This document shows positions 1-9,010 of a stretch of DNA of 64,000 nucleotides, piece by piece. The position numbers and the translations under genes were made by a program. The stretch covers positions 1 through 64,000 of the forward strand of contig JAEUHH010000088.1 of assembly GCA_016795505.1 (NCBI GenBank), in the 5' to 3' direction. Origin of the DNA: Verrucomicrobiales bacterium. Its GTDB lineage: Bacteria > Verrucomicrobiota > Verrucomicrobiia > Verrucomicrobiales > DEV007. The notes beneath the pieces were generated by a model, which worked only from the letters and a program-made list of their open reading frames with translations, was not told the DNA's origin and did not search any database. Numbering within the stretch: position 1 is the stretch's first letter; the number at the start of each line of letters is the position of its first letter.

Positions 1-182
1 AGGGCGGTTCCAATCAGACTCGGGCTTTTGGCCCGTAGTACAGCACGATCCAGATCGCTTTGACTCCGCTGCGCTCCGTCCATGCGGTCAGGCTTCGCCA
101 GGGGGATGCCGCTGGCGCGGCAGGGCATTCATGTCTGGAACCCCTTGTTCCTCAAGCCAACGGTTGTTCAGCGCGGCGCTCA

Positions 183-441
183 CGATCGAATGGCCGCGCC
201 AGCGGCGAGCGGCCATGGACGAAGCGCTGCGGAGCCCGAAGGGTGAGGCGGCCACGTGGGGCCGCCGAATCAATGGCCGCGCCGGCGGCGAGCGGCCATG
301 GACGGAGCGCAGCGAAGCCCGACAGGGTGAGGCGGCCAGGCGGGGCCGCCGAATCAATGGCCGCGCCGGCGGCGAGCGGCCATGGACGAAGCGCAGCGGA
401 GCCCGAAAGGGAGAGGCGGCCAAGTGGGGCCGCCGAATCAA
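183..441. repeat. ~83 bp tandem repeat, about three copies
   Basis: The string GGCCATGGAC recurs at 211, 294 and 378, and each copy is followed by a similar GC-rich block ending in GGGGCCGCCGAATCAAT. The period is 83-84 bp with a few substitutions per copy. Long open frames cross this region on both strands, but that follows from the high GC content and the repeat; none resembles a protein. The rest of 1-754 holds nothing I can name. Confidence 0.8.
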
Positions 442-754
442 TTCTGACTCATCCGCCAATCGCCTGTGCGGCTGCGCGTCGCGCTGTGCACCACGCTGGG
501 GTGGATTCCCAGCGCGAGGAGATTCCGGCGACGCGTGCGCGGTTGCTTCCAAGCCTTCCAAACACCACCCCTCACCCGCCCTGTCCCAAGCCTCTGGATC
601 ACCCCGCGCCCCGCTCTCGCGAGCGCCGCTGGCGGAGACGATCCCACCGGGACCGCAGGCGTCCCGCCTGCCCCAGAGCCCCGGCGATCCATCCGGGGTC
701 CGCGGCATCCAAAGTCTTGCCAGTCGGCGGCATCGGGTTTACGTCCCCGCCACC

Positions 755-1810
755 ATGCCCCTCACGATACAGTTTCGCGAAGCCCGGCTCGCCGCCATGA
801 CTCTGGCGCGGGTCGGCAATCCCCTGCGCTCCGAACCGCTCCGGACCTCCCGGGCGCTGTGCCGCTATGAGGAGTCGGAGGCGGAACTGCTCACGCACTG
901 CTTTCTCAAAAGCTTCCGCGCTCTGGAACTCCATCAGCTCCACCACCACTCGGACCTGCGCCAGAACGAACTCTACGGCTACGCCTGCGCCCTCTTTGAC
1001 GACAACTCGCTGCTGCTGGAGCAGGGCGCGGCCATCGCGCGACATCTCCATGCGAAGTCGAACCACCCGAACATCAAGTCCGGCGACCTGTGCGTGGCGC
1101 TGATCGACGGGGTCGTCGCCGGCGGCGAGTCGGTGCAGGCGCTGAGCATCGTGAAGTCGGAGAGCACGGTCCCCTTCCTCCAGATCTCGGAGCGCGACGG
1201 CGACCTGCGCCTGACCACGGAGCAGGGTATCTATCCGGAAAAGATCGACAAGGGCTGCCTGATCGTGAACCACGACCGCGCCCACGGCTTTTCGGTCTAC
1301 CTGTTCGACAAGAGCGGTGGCGGCACCCATTTCTGGAACCGCGACTTCGTCGGCGCGATGCCGGTGAAAAGCGACGACTACCTGACCAAGCACTACTCGA
1401 AGCTCTGCGTGGCCTTTGCCGAAAAGGGCCTGCCGGAGGAAACGATGCAGGAGGAGCGGCTCGAGGTGGCCAACAAGGCGATCAGCTATCTGGAGGAGGC
1501 GGAGGAATTCGACCTCGGCGAATTCGAGGCCCGCGCCCTGGCCACGCCGGAGAGGATCGAGCAGTTCGAAGCCTTCAAGACGGAATACGAGGAGGAGGGC
1601 GGCCACTCGCTGGAGGACAAGTTCACCGTCTCGAAGGCCGAGGCGAAAAAGGCCCGCAAGCGGCTGAAAAGCCGGCTGAAACTCGATGTCGGAGTCGAGA
1701 TCCAGTTTTCCTCGGGCTTCATCGCCCAGTCGGACCACTTCCTCGAGCGCGGCCACGACGAGGAGCGGGGCATGGAATACGTGAAGGTCTGGTTTTACTC
1801 CGAAATCTGA
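755..1810 (+). CDS. Nucleoid-associated protein, NdpA/YejK (NA37) family
   Basis: A 351-residue protein resembling the 37-kDa nucleoid-associated family (E. coli YejK/NdpA), which binds the nucleoid; its exact role is poorly defined. The frame is open far upstream, but that part runs through the tandem repeat and has no protein-like composition, so I start at the ATG at 755, followed by MPLTIQFREA. The body shows the family's mixed alpha/beta pattern with segments such as KGCLIVNHD and FSSGFIAQSDHF. Length is close to the usual ~335 residues. Its 3' end overlaps the convergent FNT gene by 16 bp. The family call is by resemblance and fairly good; the start is an inference. Confidence 0.75.
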   Translation: MPLTIQFREARLAAMTLARVGNPLRSEPLRTSRALCRYEESEAELLTHCFLKSFRALELHQLHHHSDLRQNELYGYACALFDDNSLLLEQGAAIARHLHAKSNHPNIKSGDLCVALIDGVVAGGESVQALSIVKSESTVPFLQISERDGDLRLTTEQGIYPEKIDKGCLIVNHDRAHGFSVYLFDKSGGGTHFWNRDFVGAMPVKSDDYLTKHYSKLCVAFAEKGLPEETMQEERLEVANKAISYLEEAEEFDLGEFEARALATPERIEQFEAFKTEYEEEGGHSLEDKFTVSKAEAKKARKRLKSRLKLDVGVEIQFSSGFIAQSDHFLERGHDEERGMEYVKVWFYSEI

Positions 1811-2610
1811 GCCGGCCGGGAAGGGCCGCGACCGTAGATCAGGTAATACACCAGCCCCACCATGCCGGCGCCGCCGACGAGGTTGCCCAGGGTGACGGGG
1901 ACGAGGTTGGCGACGAAGCCGCCGATCCCGATGGGGGCCTCGGCCGGGGCGAGCAGCATGCCCAGCGGGATGAGATACATATTGGCGACGCAGTGCTCGA
2001 ATCCGCACGCGACGAAGGCGGCGATGGGAAAGACGATGGCCAGCACCTTGTCGGTGACGCTGCGCCCGGCCATGGCCAGCCAGACGGCGAGACAGACGAG
2101 CAGATTGCACAGCACACCGCGGAAAAAGGCGGCGGCAAAGGGCAGCGCGACCTTGCCGGCGGCGATCTTCACGGCGGCGGCGCCGATGTCGCCGAGCCGC
2201 CAGTGCTCCGACCAGTAGACGAGCACGGCGAGTCCGGCGGCCCCGACGAGATTCGCCACATAGACGACGGCCAGATTCCGCAGCAGCAGCAGGGTCGGAA
2301 TGCGGCCCTGCACCCAGGCCATCACCATCAGATTGTTGCCGGTGAACAGCTCGGCGCCGGCGATGACGACGAGGATCAGTCCGAGGGAAAAGACCACGCC
2401 GCCCAGCACGCGGGAGGTGGCAAAGGGCAGGGTCGCATCGCTGGCCACCACGGTGAAAAACAGCGCCCCCAGCCCGATGAAGCCGCCGGCCAGCACGCCG
2501 AGGGCGGTCATCTGGAGCAGGGGCAGGTGGGCTTTTTTCACCCCGACCGCCTCGATCTTTTCGGCGATTTGCGGCGGGGAGTAGGCATCGACTCCGTAGA
2601 TCTCAGGCAT
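1795..2610 (-). CDS. Formate/nitrite transporter (FNT family)
   Basis: A 271-residue, very hydrophobic protein with the six-helix profile of FocA/NirC channels, which pass small monovalent anions such as formate or nitrite through the inner membrane. Two family signatures are visible: GAELFTGNN in the first half and GFEHCVANMY in the second, the latter holding the conserved pore histidine. About 45 soluble N-terminal residues precede the first helix, as in FocA. No formate or nitrite enzyme lies nearby, so the substrate cannot be told. It is divergent from the ArsR-type regulator at 2848, which might control it. Confidence 0.9.
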   Translation of the reverse strand: MPEIYGVDAYSPPQIAEKIEAVGVKKAHLPLLQMTALGVLAGGFIGLGALFFTVVASDATLPFATSRVLGGVVFSLGLILVVIAGAELFTGNNLMVMAWVQGRIPTLLLLRNLAVVYVANLVGAAGLAVLVYWSEHWRLGDIGAAAVKIAAGKVALPFAAAFFRGVLCNLLVCLAVWLAMAGRSVTDKVLAIVFPIAAFVACGFEHCVANMYLIPLGMLLAPAEAPIGIGGFVANLVPVTLGNLVGGAGMVGLVYYLIYGRGPSRPAQISE

Positions 2611-2847
2611 GATTGGCAGGAGTCTAGCGGCTCCGCGACCGTCCGCCTAGGCGCGTCTTGGCGGGATTCGCCCCGATTTTGGCCGGCGACCGGCGCCGAT
2701 CCGGGACAACTGGCCAAGGTAGCGGTTGCGCTGGGCGGGATTTCCTGCCAATTTTGCGGGCGGTCTCGTCAACCGCCGGATTCAGGCCGGGTCACAAGCA
2801 CCCGACCAGCAATGGATCTCCTTCCCCAGCCCATACCCCTATCTGTC

Positions 2848-3186
2848 ATGCCCGCGAAAATCCCCAAGCCGGATCGTGCGAAGCTCGCCCACATCGCCGA
2901 GTTGTTCCGCGTCTTTTCCGAGCCCACCCGACTCGCGATCCTCCAAGCTCTGCGGTCCCGCGCCATGTCGGTGAACGAACTGGTCGATCTGCTGGAGACC
3001 TCGCAGGCAAATGTCTCCAAGCAGCTCAAGACCCTCCACGAGGCGGATCTGCTGCACCGGGAGCAGCGGGGCAACCAGGTGTTTTATGCCATCAAGGAGC
3101 AAATGGTCTTCGAGCTGTGCGAGATCGTCTGCGACAAGCTGAACCGCACCGCGCGCGCCAATGCGGAAATGGTGTTCCAAATCTAG
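2848..3186 (+). CDS. ArsR/SmtB-family transcriptional regulator
   Basis: A 112-residue winged-helix protein. The sequence reads AELFRVFSEPTRLAILQAL, then a recognition region around VNELVDLLETSQANVSKQL and a wing around HREQRGNQVFYAI, typical of ArsR-type repressors. No CxCxxC metal motif is present, so it may sense something other than soft metals. The ATG at 2848 gives the normal family length; an in-frame ATG at 2812 would add 12 residues. Its end overlaps the next gene by 26 bp, suggesting translational coupling. The divergent FNT gene is a plausible target, but no operator was identified. Confidence 0.88.
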   Translation: MPAKIPKPDRAKLAHIAELFRVFSEPTRLAILQALRSRAMSVNELVDLLETSQANVSKQLKTLHEADLLHREQRGNQVFYAIKEQMVFELCEIVCDKLNRTARANAEMVFQI

Positions 3187-3526
3187 CCGGCGTCTTGCCA
3201 CCGGACTATTCGCGGCAGCGATCCTCGTGACCGCCTCCGCTCCCCACGCACTCGCGCATCGACCCGTCCAGCGGTTCGGCTGGGGCGAGGAAGGCTCGGC
3301 CGCCAGCGTCGCGTATGGCGTGTCGATGGCCGTGCTGATCCTGTTCATGGTCTCCGGATTGCTCGGAGCGCTCTTCTATTTCCGCTGGCGGGCGCGGAAT
3401 CCCCTCGCCGAACCCGACTCGGTCCGCACCCTGCTGGCCGAAGGCTCGGACAATCAGGCTCCGCCACCACCGACCTCCCCGGACAGTTGGGAACGCCCGG
3501 CGGACTGGTGGAAAGGCGATCGGTAA
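3161..3526 (+). CDS. Small exported membrane protein of unknown function
   Basis: A 121-residue protein with an N-terminal signal-like segment (basic MRKWCSKSSRR, then a hydrophobic run ending near ALAHRP), a second hydrophobic helix around residues 55-72 (VSMAVLILFMVSGLLGALFY), and a hydrophilic, Pro-rich tail ending in DWWKGDR. It is probably anchored with the tail in the cytoplasm. It overlaps the ArsR-type gene and is likely co-transcribed with it. I do not recognise a family. Confidence 0.6.
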   Translation: MRKWCSKSSRRLATGLFAAAILVTASAPHALAHRPVQRFGWGEEGSAASVAYGVSMAVLILFMVSGLLGALFYFRWRARNPLAEPDSVRTLLAEGSDNQAPPPPTSPDSWERPADWWKGDR

Positions 3527-3559
3527 CCCCCTTCCTCATCCACCGGCGCCACACCGGCC

Positions 3560-5908
3560 TCAGGGCATGCCAAAGGCGGCCAGCTCCTTGCCATCGGCAC
3601 CATTCCACACCCGCAGGGTGCTGTCCTCGCCCCCGCCGATCAGCGTCGTGCCACTTGGCGTGCTCGCCGCCGCCTGCATGAAGTCGGGCAGGCCGGCGAT
3701 GGATCGCACCTCACTGCCCTCGTCGCTGACGATGCGCAGGCGGTTGTCACCGGCCGACGTGACGATCTGATTGGTCGCGCCGATGAACTGCACCGACGTC
3801 ACCTCCTTGGTCCAGCCTTCGATCTTCTTCTTTCGCTCGCCCAGTATCATGTCCCACGAGATCACCACGCCATCCGCGCCTGCCGTGGCGAGGACCCGTC
3901 CGTCAGCACGATAGGTGACCCCCATCACGTAGTGGGTATGTCCTTCCAACAACGTGACGGGCTCACCTGTGGCGATCTCCGTGACGCGGGCGATCTTGTC
4001 GGCCGCTCCCGATGCCAGCCGCTTGCCATCCGGGGAGAAATCGAGGCTCATCACGATGTCGTCATGCCGGTCCTTCCAGGTCGCGACCGGCTTTCCCGTC
4101 GCCGCCTCAAAGACGATCACGTCGCCGGAGCGGGAAAGCTCACCGCCGCCGGTGGCGAGCAGTTTTCCATCGGGACTGAACTTCACCGCATTCACCCGAT
4201 CGGCAAAAATCGCGCGATCTTTCTCGCCCCCGAGTGTGCGCTCCAGAGTCCACCGTGGCAGGACTCCGGCGATCGTCACTTTGCCATCGGGACCGGTGGC
4301 GGAAAACACCCCATCCGTCCCCGCCAGCAGCGTGGCCGTCGGCGCCGCCGTGCCGGCGACATCCTCGACTGCCGAGCCGGACGCCACGGCCCAGACGGTG
4401 AGGCGCCCATCTTCAAAAACCGCTGCCGCCCGCTGTTTGTCGGCGGACAGCGCCACCGCCACCGGCTTGGCCCCGGGCTTGGCGAGAGTCTGCTTCGCCG
4501 AAGCCAGCGCCGCCGTGGCCTGTTCCTGCGTCTTCTTCGCGGTCTCGATGGCGGCATTGGCGGCCGAGAGAGCCTGGGCGTTCTGGTTCTTCGTGTCCGT
4601 GATCCGTTTCACATCCACTTCGGCATCGCGGATGTTGCTCTCGGTCGCCGAGACGGCGGCGAGGGCGGAGGTCTCGGCCATCGTCAGGGGGGCGAGCTTC
4701 TCCTGGGCGTCCTTGAGCTGCTTCTCCAGCGCCGCATCCGCCTTGCCCTCCGGGGCGGCCTTGATCTTGGCGAGCACTTCGTCGACCGCTTTCTGTCCGG
4801 TCGCCTTGGCGTCCTGAGCCGGCTTCACCGCCTTTTGTTTGTCGGGCAGCACCTTTTTCATGGCGACGATGGCGTCGTTCGCCTTTTTCAACAATTCGTC
4901 GAGAGCCTTGTTCTGCGCCTCGATGCGCGCGATCTCAGCTTTTTGGAAAGCCTGCTCCAGGGTCTGGCGGGCGATCGACCATTCCTTTTCCGCCATCTCG
5001 CGACTAACGCGATGCGATCCCCGCAGCTCTGCCACAGCTTTGGCAGATGCGACATCCCATACCCGGACGGATCCATCGGCGCAGCCGGTGACCAACTGAC
5101 TGCCATCGGCGGACAGCGCTTGGGAGACGATCGACACCTTGCCGGCGGCCGCGATCTTCGCCAACAGGGCCTCATCGGCGACCTTGACCGGCGCGGTCGC
5201 CGGAGCCGGCGCAGCGGGAGGCGGCCCGTCTGCCAGCTTCCAGACCTTCACCTCCCGGAAGCTGCCACTGGCCAGCCGCGTGCCGTCGGGGCTGAACGCA
5301 AGGGACTGCACCATGGCCCGGTGGGCGCCGCCCGCCTTCTCCGATGGATCGGCGATCTCGGCGACGAATTGCCGGGTCGCCAGGTCGTAGAGGAAAAGCC
5401 GGTTCGAACGACCGCAGACGGCATAACGCCCATCCTGAGTGACAGCCACGCTGTAGATCGGATCGACCCCGGGCGCGAGGGGCTTCCAGGTCACCTGACG
5501 CTCGGCCTGGACCGATGCCTTGGCCCCCTGGTCGATCCAGGTCTTGAGGAGGGCGATCTCGGCCTCCGTCAGTTTCACCGCGCCGGATTTGTTCTTTTCC
5601 GGCGGCATCTCCAGGTCCCCTTCGTGCAGCGACGCCTCGACGATCAGGCTCTCGGCGCTCTTGCCGGGCACGATGCCGGGCCCGGAATCGCCGCCCTTGA
5701 TCATCCATTCCGGCGTCTCCATGTTCAGCCCCGCTTTCGCCGTGGTCTTGTTGTGACACGCGATGCAATTCGCCTTCAGGAACGGGAACACATCCCGGTA
5801 AAAATCCGGCTCCGCGCCCGCCGCCACGCCGCCAAGTGTGGCAGCCAGCAGGGGCCAGAGCGGGATACGGATTCGGGACAGCGTCATCAGGCGAAGTGTC
5901 GTTCTCAT
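3560..5908 (-). CDS. WD40-repeat protein with planctomycete-type cytochrome c domain
   Basis: A 782-residue exported protein. After a signal peptide (cleavage near GVAAGAEPDF) comes a heme-binding CIACH motif near residue 50, in a domain of the PSCyt1 kind common in Planctomycetes and Verrucomicrobia. WD40-like blocks follow (for example SLAFSPDGTRLASG and VKFSPDGKLLATGGG). Between two sets of blades lies a long Lys/Ala/Glu/Gln-rich stretch, about residues 300-470, likely coiled coil. The family usually sits beside partner DUF1549/DUF1553 proteins, but none is seen here, so it appears solitary. Role unknown; extracytoplasmic redox or scaffolding is inference. Confidence 0.85.
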   Translation of the reverse strand: MRTTLRLMTLSRIRIPLWPLLAATLGGVAAGAEPDFYRDVFPFLKANCIACHNKTTAKAGLNMETPEWMIKGGDSGPGIVPGKSAESLIVEASLHEGDLEMPPEKNKSGAVKLTEAEIALLKTWIDQGAKASVQAERQVTWKPLAPGVDPIYSVAVTQDGRYAVCGRSNRLFLYDLATRQFVAEIADPSEKAGGAHRAMVQSLAFSPDGTRLASGSFREVKVWKLADGPPPAAPAPATAPVKVADEALLAKIAAAGKVSIVSQALSADGSQLVTGCADGSVRVWDVASAKAVAELRGSHRVSREMAEKEWSIARQTLEQAFQKAEIARIEAQNKALDELLKKANDAIVAMKKVLPDKQKAVKPAQDAKATGQKAVDEVLAKIKAAPEGKADAALEKQLKDAQEKLAPLTMAETSALAAVSATESNIRDAEVDVKRITDTKNQNAQALSAANAAIETAKKTQEQATAALASAKQTLAKPGAKPVAVALSADKQRAAAVFEDGRLTVWAVASGSAVEDVAGTAAPTATLLAGTDGVFSATGPDGKVTIAGVLPRWTLERTLGGEKDRAIFADRVNAVKFSPDGKLLATGGGELSRSGDVIVFEAATGKPVATWKDRHDDIVMSLDFSPDGKRLASGAADKIARVTEIATGEPVTLLEGHTHYVMGVTYRADGRVLATAGADGVVISWDMILGERKKKIEGWTKEVTSVQFIGATNQIVTSAGDNRLRIVSDEGSEVRSIAGLPDFMQAAASTPSGTTLIGGGEDSTLRVWNGADGKELAAFGMP

Positions 5909-6000
5909 GGGGGAAAATCTTCCCCAACCCTAGGCCCCGAACGCCGGCGATGCAGGCTCCACATTCACGCCACGACCCGGTCGCAAGCCAGCGGAACGAT

Positions 6001-6040
6001 GCAACCCTGTTCGATCGGCGATGGTACCCTGTTCGATCGC
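6001..6040. repeat. Dispersed ACCCTGTT palindromic repeat, locus 1 (two units)
   Basis: Two direct units, each with core ACCCTGTT followed by CGATCG, lie head to tail in the gap between recJ and the WD40 gene. They belong to the same family as the copies at 12484, 21339, 28108, 33782 and 44165. Confidence 0.8.
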
Positions 6041-6053
6041 AAGCCCCCGGCTT

Positions 6054-7754
6054 TCACCTCGCCGACCGCACGGCCTGGATCGAGATGGTGAGCGAGGCCG
6101 AGCCGCGGAATTCGTTGCGCTCGATGGTGTAGGCGATGTCCCAGGGAGCCCTGGGCAGATCGAGCCCGGCCCCGCTGAAATACATCGCGTCCCGCGCCGT
6201 GCCACCCTGGGTCAGCCGGAACTTGAGATGCTTTTCCTTCAACACCCGCGGCGCCACGGGAACCTGAACGCCCCGGGTCATAAACACCGGCTGGGGATTC
6301 CCATTCCCAAACGGCCGAAGCAACTCGTAACTGTCCAGCAGCTCCAGCTCCAGATCGGCGAAGGAAAGCTCATGATCGATCATCAGGCGCGGTTGCAGTT
6401 CACCATTCGTCGCCACCGCCGCCATGTGCGACGCGAACCGGGCCCGGAAAGCAGCGAAATGCTCCTCCCGGATGTTCAAGCCGGCCGCCATCTCGTGCCC
6501 ACCGCCGCCCACCAGCAGATCCTGGCAGGCACCAATCGCATCGACCAGCGACAGGCCCGGCACGCTGCGCCCGCTGCCCTTGCCCATCCCCGACTCATCG
6601 AAGCCGATCACGATGGCCGGCCGGTGAAATTGCTTCACGATGCGCGAGGCGACGATGCCGACGACACCGGTATGCCACCCGCGACCGCCGACCACGATGC
6701 CGGCCTCCATTTCCTCCGCCCGCAGGGTCTGAATCTGCGCCTCGGCTTCCTCCCGCGTGGCCAACTCGAGCATCTGGCGCTCCCGATTGCTCCGGTCCAG
6801 CTCCGCGGCCAGTTGGCGCGCCCGATTGCGGTCCCGGGTGACGAGCAATTCCAGCGACGCTTCCGCCGTATCGAGCCTGCCGGAGGCATTGAGCCGGGGA
6901 CCCAGCTTGAATCCGATGTCATGCGACCCGACCGGTGACGACACGCCTGCCACCGCTTTCAGCTCCGCCAGACCCGGTTTGGCAGTACGATCGATCTCCA
7001 CCAGCCCGCGCCGCACGAAGATGCGGTTTTCGTCGACCAGCGGGACGATGTCCGCCACGGTGGCCAGGGCCACCAGGTCGAGATGCTGCCTCAGGTCGAA
7101 TTCCGGACATGGCCGCCGCTTCAGCAGGGCGTGCGCCACTTTGAAAATCAGCCCGCCGGTGCAGAGATAGTGCCAGCGGTCGCAAAGCTTGGGATTCACC
7201 ACCGCGACGCAGTCGGCCACACCTCCCTCGGAAGGCTCGTGATGATCGATGATGATCAGATCAATGCCCTGTGATCGAAGCAAATCGGCCTCCGCCCGCG
7301 AGTTCGTCCCGCAGTCCGCCGCGATGACCAGATCGGGCCGCATTTCGCCCCCGAGACACCGCTCGATCCCATCGCGGCTCAACCCATAGCCCTCCTCCAG
7401 CCGCTGGGGGAGGAACGTCCGAGGCTGCAAGCCGTAGGCCTCCAGCAGAGCCTTGAGCAGCGCCAGAGAGCTCACTCCATCCACATCATAGTCGCCGTAG
7501 AGGACCAGTGTCTCCCGCCGGTCGATCGCGACCTCGATCCGGTCGATCGCCGCCGCCATGTTGGGCAGTTCAAAAGGGTCGCCCAGATCCTTCAGCCGCG
7601 GATGGAAGAAGCTGGCCAGAGACTCCCGGTCCCGAAAGCCGCGCTGCATCGCGATCCCCACCACCATCGGATCCACGCCGAAATCCGACGCCAGGGCGCG
7701 AACCTCGGCGTCGTCCGGACGCTCCTGCATCATCCACTTCATCTCAGCCGACAT
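6054..7754 (-). CDS. recJ: Single-stranded-DNA exonuclease RecJ
   Basis: A 566-residue DHH-family 5'-3' exonuclease acting on single-stranded DNA in recombination and mismatch repair. Motifs are in order: YGDYDVDG at residues 86-93 (metal-binding aspartates), AADCGT near 146-150, IIIDHHE at 168-173 (the DHH motif), and GGGHEMAAG in the DHHA1 domain. Length matches E. coli RecJ (577). The first ATG is used; M5 is an alternative. The gene stands alone, with the promoter-rich non-coding region behind its start and a repeat locus just after its stop. Confidence 0.95.
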   Translation of the reverse strand: MSAEMKWMMQERPDDAEVRALASDFGVDPMVVGIAMQRGFRDRESLASFFHPRLKDLGDPFELPNMAAAIDRIEVAIDRRETLVLYGDYDVDGVSSLALLKALLEAYGLQPRTFLPQRLEEGYGLSRDGIERCLGGEMRPDLVIAADCGTNSRAEADLLRSQGIDLIIIDHHEPSEGGVADCVAVVNPKLCDRWHYLCTGGLIFKVAHALLKRRPCPEFDLRQHLDLVALATVADIVPLVDENRIFVRRGLVEIDRTAKPGLAELKAVAGVSSPVGSHDIGFKLGPRLNASGRLDTAEASLELLVTRDRNRARQLAAELDRSNRERQMLELATREEAEAQIQTLRAEEMEAGIVVGGRGWHTGVVGIVASRIVKQFHRPAIVIGFDESGMGKGSGRSVPGLSLVDAIGACQDLLVGGGGHEMAAGLNIREEHFAAFRARFASHMAAVATNGELQPRLMIDHELSFADLELELLDSYELLRPFGNGNPQPVFMTRGVQVPVAPRVLKEKHLKFRLTQGGTARDAMYFSGAGLDLPRAPWDIAYTIERNEFRGSASLTISIQAVRSAR

Positions 7755-7897
7755 CGCGATCGACTAAAGCCAATACCGGCCCGCTGTAAAGCACCGGCAC
7801 CTCTTGCTTCTCCACCCGCCCGCCCCGGACTCGCTCTCCGCCGCCGCACTCGCGAACCGGCCGGAAATAACAAAATTCAATTTATTACATATTCCAC

Positions 7898-7927
7898 TTG
7901 ACTCATTCGTAAAACCGTTTATATACT
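7898..7927 (+). promoter_or_regulatory. Strong sigma70-type promoter for a non-coding transcript
   Basis: TTGACT at 7898-7903 and TATACT at 7922-7927 are separated by 18 bp. An AT-rich tract (7865-7895) precedes them, like an UP element, in otherwise GC-rich DNA. Predicted start of transcription is near 7934. No convincing coding frame follows. Confidence 0.75.
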
Positions 7928-7933
7928 CCATCA

Positions 7934-8192
7934 CCTTCTTCAAACATGTTCCTTCATCGCCACAGATTCAACCATCCCTGCCCGGTCGCCCCGAGCCGCC
8001 CGATAGGGATGCGCTGTGCCGCCACCGATAGGACATGGCCCCTAGCCCAGTTGGAATCCGCCTCGACCGGTTATTGCCCCGAACAGGGCATTCTTGGTGG
8101 AAAAAATGAAGGGAGGGCACGGTTCACGTAAAAAACCGACGACGACATCGTTTTACGTGAACCCTGCCTTCCAGACGGAAGCAGGGTTTTTT
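7934..8192 (+). ncRNA. Candidate structured non-coding RNA (~260 nt)
   Basis: This stretch lies between a good promoter and an intrinsic terminator and contains no credible ORF. Several helices can be drawn: CATCCCT (7973) with AGGGATG (8005), CCACC (8022) with GGTGG (8096), TGCCC with GGGCA around 8074-8090, and a perfect 13-bp stem GGTTCACGTAAAA (8121-8133) with its complement at 8151-8163. Length is compatible with 6S RNA or another housekeeping RNA, but I saw none of the signature motifs of SRP RNA, RNase P or tmRNA. Identity is open. Confidence 0.5.
8162..8192 (+). terminator. Intrinsic terminator
   Basis: CCCTGC and TTCC pair with GGAA and GCAGGG around an AGAC loop, with one bulged C, followed by TTTTTT at 8187-8192. 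It ends the candidate RNA that starts near 7934. Confidence 0.8.
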
Positions 8193-8309
8193 GTTGGTCT
8201 AAATCGTTGAATTTCAATCCCAAACCCATCCAGAACCTGCGCCAGACCGCTCAAAGCGGCTCCGAATCGCCGGAACATTCATCCTGAATCCCCCATTATC
8301 CCCACACAC

Positions 8310-8396
8310 GAAAGAACCCGTCACCGGCGGCCACCGATGACGGGCTCGAGCGAGAGACATGCCGATCGACCCTAGGATCGATTGCCTGCCTGCAAC
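8310..8396 (-). ncRNA. Candidate small RNA on the minus strand (~90 nt)
   Basis: On the minus strand a promoter (8403-8431) is followed by about 90 nt with no ORF, an internal ATCGATCC/GGTCGAT hairpin, and a terminal 11-bp hairpin. The short GGTTCTTTCG run after that hairpin is a weak U-tract. It does not look like a tRNA or SRP RNA. It points away from the tRNA array, which lies on the other strand. Confidence 0.35.
8317..8344 (-). terminator. Possible terminator hairpin, weak U-tract
   Basis: CCCGTCACCGG (8317-8327) pairs with CCGATGACGGG (8334-8344) through one wobble. Read on the minus strand it is followed by TTCTTTC, so termination may be inefficient. Confidence 0.4.
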
Positions 8397-8402
8397 GAAA
8401 AA

Positions 8403-8431
8403 AGCATAGCAGCGATCCAACGGCCGGTCAA
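8403..8431 (-). promoter_or_regulatory. Sigma70-type promoter on the minus strand
   Basis: Read on the minus strand, TTGACC (8426-8431) and TATGCT (8403-8408) are separated by exactly 17 bp. No gene begins downstream, so a small RNA is the simplest product. Confidence 0.55.
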
Positions 8432-9010
8432 GCCGGGCGAGCCACCTCACGGGTGCTCTGCCCACCGGATCACTATGTAAATATTTCCGGATTTATCACC
8501 TCCCGCTCGCGTGAAAATGATACTGAACATTTCCCATTTCTCACATCATCAAGAGGCTTCCCCCGGGAGGTGTGCCTGCCAAACACCGAAACGTCCGTCG
8601 TGAAAACCTGCGGCTGTCTCTCCAGAGAGTGAGGCAACGGTGTTCGTTCTTTTCAATTCCATTCAATTCCCAATCACGAACGAGGAACCCGCCAACGCCG
8701 CCTACGGCATTCCGGCTCTGATCGAGCCGGTCTGGCCGGGTCTCCCCGCCGAAGTCCGGGCGATGAGAGGACGCCGGCCCCGCGAGGGCGCCGCTTGCCG
8801 TTCCCAGATCCGCCCGCCCGATTCGTTCCCCCGTCTCCGGCCGAAATCCGACTCAAAACGATATCCGAACAGGTCTAGTCCCCTGTGGTCTGACGACGGT
8901 TGTTGAACTATCAGGCCTTCTGGCAAGGGAGATCCACCGCCGATTCCGTCTCGAGTCCGCCGCCCGGATGCCAGGGTCGTATCGTCGGCTCCCCCTCTTC
9001 GTGACCGGAC

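Noticed and set aside
60-754. Several long open frames on both strands
   Set aside because: They run through the GC-rich tandem repeat, encode Arg/Ala-rich nonsense and mirror one another; no domain or start signal supports them.
7946-8131. 61-codon ORF inside the candidate RNA
   Set aside because: No ribosome-binding site, biased composition and overlap with predicted helices; better seen as non-coding.
8870-9010. Possible tRNA-Ser ahead of the array
   Set aside because: A GAGTCC-like T-arm and GATGCCA end can be picked out, but no acceptor pairing or anticodon stem could be made to fit.
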